From positions 186,001 to 250,000 of the forward strand of contig NZ_QFFU01000006.1 in assembly GCF_003131185.1 (NCBI RefSeq): a stretch of 64,000 nucleotides of DNA, in the 5' to 3' direction. Under the pieces are notes generated by a model. It was not told the origin of the DNA. It searched no databases and saw only the letters and a list, made by a program, of their open reading frames with translations. The position numbers were made by a program, and so were the translations under genes. This stretch comes from Pseudomonas ovata (GTDB lineage: Bacteria > Pseudomonadota > Gammaproteobacteria > Pseudomonadales > Pseudomonadaceae). How positions within the stretch are numbered: the stretch's first letter is position 1; each line of letters opens with the position of its first letter. This document shows positions 59,276 to 64,000 of this stretch, one piece after another.

Positions 59276-59322
59276 CTACAGGGTCGCCATGGGGCGGCCC
59301 TTGTGCTTTCTGGAGTTCATCC

Positions 59323-60498
59323 ATGAGTTTCTATCACGGCATTACCACGGCGCTCGTCGACACCGGGGCTCGTACCATCGCGTTGCCGTCGTCTTCTATC
59401 ATTGGCCTGGTGGACACGTTCACCCCGGGTCCGGGCGCGACCAGCACGCCGACAGCAACGGCAAATGAGCTTGTGCTGATCACGAACGAGCGCGAAGCCA
59501 TTGCAGCATTCGGCGCTGAATCAGCTATGGCCAAGGCCTGCAAGGCGATCTACACCCGCGCCAAGGCCGTGATCGTCGCGTGTGGCGTGGCCAAGGTGGC
59601 CGACCCGGCGCAGCAGACCTCGGCCATCATCGGCGGCGTACTGGCCAACGGCAAGCGTACCGGCTTGCAAGCCCTGCTCGATGGCAAAAGCCGCTTTAAC
59701 GCGCAGCCCCGTCTGTTGATCGCGCCCAAGCACAGCGCCACTCAGGCGGTCGCTACGACGATGGATTCCCTGGCTGCCAAGCTGCGCGGTATCGGCATCA
59801 TCGACGGCCCTGGCACCACTGATGAAGCGGCTATTGCCTATGCGGCCAAGTTCGGTTCCAAGCGCCTGCTGATGGTCGACCCGGGGGTGCAGTATTGGGA
59901 CACCGCCGCGAACGACACCCTTGACGGGCCCGCCTCGGCCTGGACGGCGGGGCTCTGGGCCTGGACGGATGCCGAGTACGGTTTCTGGGCCTCGCCGTCG
60001 AACAAGGAGTTCGTCGGTATCACCGGCACCACTCGTTCGGTTGATTACCTGGCCGGCGATGAAACCTGCCGGGCCAACCTGCTGAACAACGCCTTGGTGG
60101 CCACGATTATCCGGGCCGGCGGCTACCGCCTGTGGGGCAACCGCACGCTGTCGAGTGATGCGAAATGGTCGTTCGTCACTCGCGTGCGCACCCTGGACAT
60201 CATCATGGATGCCGTGCAGGCCGGGCATCAATGGGCCGTCGACCAAGGCATTACCGCGACCTACATCAAGGATGTGACCGATGGCCTGGAAGCGTTCATG
60301 CGCGACCTCAAGAATCAGGGCGCGATCATCAATTTCGAGGTTTACGCGGACCCTGTCTTGAACACGGCCAGCTCGCTGGAGCAGGGCAAGGTGTACTGGA
60401 ATATCCGTTTCACGGACGTGCCGCCTGCAGAAAACCCGATCTTCCGCTTCGAAGTCACGAACCAGTGGCTGAACGAAGTCCTCGACATCGCCGCTTAA
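59323..60498 (+). CDS. Contractile tail sheath protein (FI-like)
   Basis: A 391-residue sheath subunit of the P2 FI family: ITTALVDTGARTIALPSSSIIGLVDTF at the start, SVDYLAGDETCRANLLN-type block (TTRSVDYLAGDETCR), GYRLWGNRTLSSDAKWSFV and a C-terminal FRFEVTNQWLNEV. It shows that the particle has a contractile tail. Confidence 0.94.
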   Translation: MSFYHGITTALVDTGARTIALPSSSIIGLVDTFTPGPGATSTPTATANELVLITNEREAIAAFGAESAMAKACKAIYTRAKAVIVACGVAKVADPAQQTSAIIGGVLANGKRTGLQALLDGKSRFNAQPRLLIAPKHSATQAVATTMDSLAAKLRGIGIIDGPGTTDEAAIAYAAKFGSKRLLMVDPGVQYWDTAANDTLDGPASAWTAGLWAWTDAEYGFWASPSNKEFVGITGTTRSVDYLAGDETCRANLLNNALVATIIRAGGYRLWGNRTLSSDAKWSFVTRVRTLDIIMDAVQAGHQWAVDQGITATYIKDVTDGLEAFMRDLKNQGAIINFEVYADPVLNTASSLEQGKVYWNIRFTDVPPAENPIFRFEVTNQWLNEVLDIAA

Positions 60499-60510
60499 GG
60501 AGCGCACGCA

Positions 60511-61020
60511 ATGGCACTGATTCCCGAAACCCTGGCAAATATGAACCTGTTCGCGGATGGCGTGAGCTTTCAAGGAGACGTCCCCAGCCTGACCCTGCCC
60601 AAGCTGACCATCAAGACCGAGGAACACCGCGCCGGTGGTATGGATGCCGCTATCGAGCTGGACATGGGCATGGAGAAGCAAGAGGCCAATTTCACGACTA
60701 CCGGCGTGCGCAAGGAGTCGCTGAAGTTCTTTGGCCTGGCTGACGGGACCGCCGGTAACTGGGTGTTCCGTGGCGCCTTCAAGGGTCTCAAGGGCGTGGT
60801 CAAGCCCGTCATTGTCACCCTGCGTGGTCTGCTCAAAGAGGTCGACATGGGCGACTGGAAGGCCGGCGACAAGGCCGAGGTCAAGCATGCCGTGGCCTTG
60901 ACCTATTACAAGTTGGAAATCGACGGCGCCGTCATGTACGAGATCGATCCGCTCGGCATGAAGCGTGTGATCAACGGCGTCGACCAGCTCGCCGCCCAGC
61001 GGCAGGCCCTGGGTCTGTAA
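60511..61020 (+). CDS. Tail tube protein (FII-like)
   Basis: A 169-residue inner tube subunit: ALIPETLANMNLFADGVSFQGDVPSLTLPKLT and a MGMEKQEANFTTTGV segment match P2 FII. AAGGAG precedes the ATG, 12 bases after the sheath stop. Confidence 0.92.
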   Translation: MALIPETLANMNLFADGVSFQGDVPSLTLPKLTIKTEEHRAGGMDAAIELDMGMEKQEANFTTTGVRKESLKFFGLADGTAGNWVFRGAFKGLKGVVKPVIVTLRGLLKEVDMGDWKAGDKAEVKHAVALTYYKLEIDGAVMYEIDPLGMKRVINGVDQLAAQRQALGL

Positions 61021-61068
61021 AGCCCCCTCTTTCTTCCCCCCTCGCTCGCAATAACAAGGACATCTGTC

Positions 61069-61644
61069 ATGAGCAAACCATTGCCGAAATACCTGGAGCC
61101 GACCCCTGCCGGCGTGTTTGTCACGCTGAGCAAGCCGGTCGAGTTGGGTGGCGTCACGCAGGGCCGCATCATGCTGCGCGAACCGCTGGTGATCGATTCT
61201 CGCCAGGCCAACAAGGGCGCTGATGATGAAGAACAGGCGGAAATGAATCTGTTTGCGGCGCTGGCCGGCGTCAACAGCAAGGAGTTGGAAAGCCTGCACA
61301 TCAAGGACTATTCCCGTGTGCAGGCGGGCTATTTCTTCCTGGTGCAGGAGGAACAGCCCAAGCCTGACTATCTGGACGTAACGCTTGATGGGGTTACCGT
61401 CACGCTGAGTAAAAAGACAGATCTGAACGGCATTCCTCATGAGCGCATCGTGTTTCGTGCGCCGACCGTGCGTGACGTTCGTACTGCGCAAGCAACCGCC
61501 GGCGGCGATGCTGAACAGCGCGAAATCAGCCTGTTCGCCTCGCTGGCCGAGGTTGGCTGCAATGACCTGGACGGCTTGCGCCTTAAGGACTACACCCGCC
61601 TGCAGGCGGGTTATTTTCGTATGGTGCAAGACGACGGGCTTTGA
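61069..61644 (+). CDS. Tail assembly chaperone E, internally duplicated
   Basis: A 191-residue protein, about twice the roughly 90 residues of P2 gpE. Two homologous halves are plain: both begin with YL-E/D and VTLSK, continue through R-I-M/V and A-E-Q followed by I/N-S/L-F-A-S/A-L-A, and end KDY-S/T-R-V/L-QAGYF. The chaperone coats the tape measure during tail assembly. The last sense codon and stop are CTT TGA, a +1 frameshift-prone site leading into E'. Confidence 0.85.
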   Translation: MSKPLPKYLEPTPAGVFVTLSKPVELGGVTQGRIMLREPLVIDSRQANKGADDEEQAEMNLFAALAGVNSKELESLHIKDYSRVQAGYFFLVQEEQPKPDYLDVTLDGVTVTLSKKTDLNGIPHERIVFRAPTVRDVRTAQATAGGDAEQREISLFASLAEVGCNDLDGLRLKDYTRLQAGYFRMVQDDGL

Positions 61645-61756
61645 TCCCTCGATCCAGAAAAGTCTGTCCAAAAGACTGGCCCGGGAGCTGAGATTTTCGG
61701 CCACTGACATAACGGACATGCCCTGGTCGGACATGGTCTGGTGGCTCACGGACTGA
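61642..61756 (+). CDS. E' extension reached by programmed +1 frameshift
   Basis: If the ribosome slips +1 at CTT TGA, it reads GAT CCC and on for 37 codons to a TGA at 61754-61756. The extension ends DITDMPWSDMVWWLTD, like the E' (or T) part that recruits tape measure in other myophages. This frame has no own ribosome site. P2 uses a -1 slip for E/E'; here the extension frame is +1 (or -2). Confidence 0.7.
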
Positions 61757-61778
61757 GCCACGCACGGGGGAATAGCAC

Positions 61779-64000
61779 ATGGCAAAAATGGCACTGGCGC
61801 TTGTAATCGGCGGTGCTGTGGCATCGTCGCTCGGATCCGCGTTCAACGCGGTCGAGGGCCGTATCCAGAAGCTGGAGGCCAAAGGCAGCAAGGCCAAGGT
61901 GTTGAAAAACATCATTGGCGAGACGATGAAGCTGCGTGATGAGTGGAAGCGCGCACACGACAGCGGTGTGGCATCGGCCGATGGTCTGTTGCGCAAACTC
62001 GACACAAACCTGGACTCCCTGCGCAAGCAAGGTATTCAGGTCGGCAAGCTGGGTCAGGAGTACCGCCGGCTCGGGAAGGAAGCGAAGTCGGCCGATCTGC
62101 AGCTTAAAGGCCACCAGCAGGTGCAGGCCGGCAAGGAGTCGATGAGGTCGAACATCGGCCAGGCGGTGGCCGGGGCTGGAATGGTCGCGGTGCCGACCAA
62201 GATCAGCGGTGACTATCAGGCAGTGATTCGGGACATTGCGATCAAGGCCGGGATGGCCGGCAAGCCCGAAGAAGCGCAGATGGCACAGACCGTCGTGCAG
62301 ACTTCGCGTGACACCGGCATGGCGCGCAACGACGTGGCCGACCTGGTCAACCAGTTGGTCGGCGCCGGCATGGATGTGAAAAAGGCGCTGGAGTACGCGC
62401 CGGTGGCGGCGAAATTCGCCATCGGCCAAGGGTCTACCGGCACTGACACGGCGAAGATGATCAACGCCTTGGGGCAGAACGCCAAGATCAGCGACCCCAA
62501 AGTCATGCAGCAAGCCCTGGAAGCGATTGCTTACCAAGGCCAGGCTGGCAGTTTTGAAGCGGCCGACATGGCGAAGTGGTTCCCTGAATTGCTGGCCAAC
62601 ATGGGCGGCATGGGCATTACCGGCATGGATGCGGTGACCCAGCTCGGGGCGATCCTGCAGGTGCAGATGAAGTCTGCCGGCAGCAGCGACGAAGCCGCGA
62701 ACAATCTGAAAAACTGGATGGGCAAAATCGGTGCCTCGGACACCGTCGATGCGTACAAGAAGGCCGGTATCGACTATGAAAAGTCGATGCAGACCGGCTT
62801 GCAAAAGGGTCAGTCAACGCTGGAGGCCAGCTTTGCCCTGGCACAGAAATACGTTGCGGCGACCGACCCGAAAAAAGCCAAGGAAATGGCCGACGCCACG
62901 GCCAAGATCAACAAGGAGACGGATCCGGCCAAAGCCAAGGCCATGCTCACTGCACTGAATGACTCGCTCAAAACGGGCGACATCTTTGCTGACATGCAGG
63001 TCAAGGCCGCGCTGCAGGCGTACACGCAGAACAAGGCTCTGTACAACGACCTCAAATCATCGTCGGGCAACTCGAAAGGCATTCTTGACAAGAACCTGTC
63101 CGAACGGCGCGAGACGTCGAATCAGCGCTGGGCCGAGACCGGGCAGGCGCTCAACGACTCGATGCGCAGCATTGGCGATGCCATCCGCCCGATTACCGAC
63201 CAAGTGGCTCAGGGCATCACGAAAGTGGCGCAGGAGTTCACGCGCCTGTCTGATGGCTCGCAATCGGTCATCGCCGGTGCCGTGGCCATCGGTGCCGCAT
63301 TCGTCGGGCTCAAGACCGCGTTCAGCGCCTTCACTGTTGGCAAGGGTCTGCTCAACATCGCCCGGGGCAAAGTTGGTGGGCTCGGTGCCGGCGACCCGAA
63401 CAAGGTCCAGAAGGTATTCGTCACGAATGCCGACGACGACAAGGGCGATGGCAAGGGTGCCGGCAAGGCGGCTGGAAAGACGGGTGGCAAGGATGGCGAC
63501 GACGACAAGAAAGGCGGCAAGCGTGCCAAAGTGCTGGGTCTGCTGGCTTTGGGGCTCGGTGCGTTCGGCAAGAAAGCCGCCGCCGCTGATGCTGACGACG
63601 ATGCCGGCGCCGACAAGGACGATGGCGACAGCGCATCAGGAAAGGACACCCCGGGCACCGCGGCCCAAGGTGACGAGGACAAGGACGGCAAGGGCAAGGC
63701 TGACAAGCAAGACCCGCCCGACGTGCGTGGCAAGTTGCTGGATCTGCTCGATACCGGCGTCAAGACCATTCGCAAAAAGGGTGCCGGTGAAGGCGAGGCC
63801 GCCGAAGGTGCTGAGGCGCCCGAGGAAGGCATGCGCGGCAAAGTGCTGGGGCTGGTAGAAACAGGCATCAAAACGCTGCGCATGGGCGGCCCTGGAGCCG
63901 CTGAGGGTGATGCAGAGGTCGAAGGCGGCGACGGTGAAGACGAGGCGCCCGGCGGCCTGGTGGGCACCGGCCTCAAGCTGCTGGATATTTTCCAGAATGC
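61779..64000 (+). CDS. Tail tape measure protein (partial, runs off the window)
   Basis: At least 740 residues without a stop. The N-terminal coiled region and the core YQAVIRDIAIKAGMAGKPEE to VVQTSRDTGMARNDVADLV match TP901-type tape measures; a hydrophobic segment near 500-520 (SVIAGAVAIGAAFVGLKTAF) is typical. From about 548 an Asp/Lys/Gly/Ala-rich low-complexity region alternates with short amphipathic repeats (GKLLDLLDTGVKTIRK, GKVLGLVETGIKTLRM). GGGGG eight bases before the ATG supports the start. Its length would set tail length. Confidence 0.9.
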   Translation, partial: MAKMALALVIGGAVASSLGSAFNAVEGRIQKLEAKGSKAKVLKNIIGETMKLRDEWKRAHDSGVASADGLLRKLDTNLDSLRKQGIQVGKLGQEYRRLGKEAKSADLQLKGHQQVQAGKESMRSNIGQAVAGAGMVAVPTKISGDYQAVIRDIAIKAGMAGKPEEAQMAQTVVQTSRDTGMARNDVADLVNQLVGAGMDVKKALEYAPVAAKFAIGQGSTGTDTAKMINALGQNAKISDPKVMQQALEAIAYQGQAGSFEAADMAKWFPELLANMGGMGITGMDAVTQLGAILQVQMKSAGSSDEAANNLKNWMGKIGASDTVDAYKKAGIDYEKSMQTGLQKGQSTLEASFALAQKYVAATDPKKAKEMADATAKINKETDPAKAKAMLTALNDSLKTGDIFADMQVKAALQAYTQNKALYNDLKSSSGNSKGILDKNLSERRETSNQRWAETGQALNDSMRSIGDAIRPITDQVAQGITKVAQEFTRLSDGSQSVIAGAVAIGAAFVGLKTAFSAFTVGKGLLNIARGKVGGLGAGDPNKVQKVFVTNADDDKGDGKGAGKAAGKTGGKDGDDDKKGGKRAKVLGLLALGLGAFGKKAAAADADDDAGADKDDGDSASGKDTPGTAAQGDEDKDGKGKADKQDPPDVRGKLLDLLDTGVKTIRKKGAGEGEAAEGAEAPEEGMRGKVLGLVETGIKTLRMGGPGAAEGDAEVEGGDGEDEAPGGLVGTGLKLLDIFQN

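Larger units (their letters stand above)
33410..64000. mobile_element. Prophage with lambda-like head and P2-like contractile tail (right end outside window)
   Basis: Starts at a tRNA fragment and a tyrosine integrase, and contains a full repressor region, replication genes, a holin, terminase, head genes and most tail genes in syntenic order. No frameshift or stop interrupts the structural genes, so it may be functional. The window ends inside the tape-measure gene. Confidence 0.95.

Noticed and set aside
59521..61824. Long open frame (767 codons) on the minus strand across the tail sheath, tube and chaperone genes
   Set aside because: The forward strand encodes recognisable FI, FII and E proteins here; the reverse product is a composition artefact.

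Overview
The window is a chromosomal segment of a Pseudomonas species, most likely of the fluorescens/putida group. The evidence is the high-GC coding style, a cytochrome bo3 operon behind dsbB, a periplasmic-type cyclohexadienyl dehydratase, a membrane gluconate-dehydrogenase operon, Pseudomonas-style REP palindromes and a PrtN/DUF1654-bearing prophage. I worked from sequence alone; family names come from motif recognition, not from searches.

Host part (1-33,400). dsbB is followed by cyoABCDE (1,115-5,960), a complete quinol oxidase operon whose CyoB keeps every heme, copper and proton-channel residue. A GT2 glycosyltransferase, a CatB-type acetyltransferase and ilvE follow. After a REP pair and an unknown Cys/His-rich protein come three spacerless remnants of type I-F CRISPR repeats and sodC. 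The most unusual host region is 12,192-20,399: five same-strand genes encoding a propeller-like protein, a secreted and anchored von-Willebrand-A-like protein, a small membrane protein, a 1219-residue FtsZ/tubulin-superfamily protein ending in a GYF-like domain, and a zinc-ribbon/membrane/coiled-coil protein. Together they look like a tubulin-based envelope-remodelling or conflict system. Next are mntP under a yybP-ykoY (Mn2+) riboswitch, a GAF-GGDEF*-EAL protein, a three-gene gluconate-type dehydrogenase, a pheC-like gene, a truncated FecI next to an intact FecR, an orphan SUKH-like gene, a diguanylate cyclase and an orphan DUF1629-like gene.

Prophage part (33,410 to beyond 64,000). A 20-bp tRNA 3' end marks the left attachment site, followed by a tyrosine integrase. 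The leftward early operon (39,126-34,588) is tightly packed, with many ATGA overlaps. It carries a dNMP kinase, a KilAC-like protein, a PrtN-like activator, a repeat-containing cytosine methyltransferase, a LytTR protein and an excisionase-like protein. A LexA-type CI repressor and a Cro-like protein face each other across three operators; two more operators sit on the leftward promoter. A DUF1654 gene between them has its own LexA box. Rightward genes are CII-like, a DksA-type zinc finger, primase-helicase, a candidate origin and a candidate late regulator.

The late operon starts with a holin behind a terminator-containing leader and a cos-like region. It then runs through a lambda-type head module (Nu1, A, W, B, C with nested Nu3, D, E, FII-like, Z) into a P2-type contractile tail module (V, W, J, I, H, FI, FII, E/E', T). 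The tail chaperone gene is internally duplicated and appears to reach its E' extension through a CTT TGA +1 frameshift site like that of prfB. The tape-measure gene runs off the right edge, so the right attachment site, endolysin and distal tail genes are not visible.
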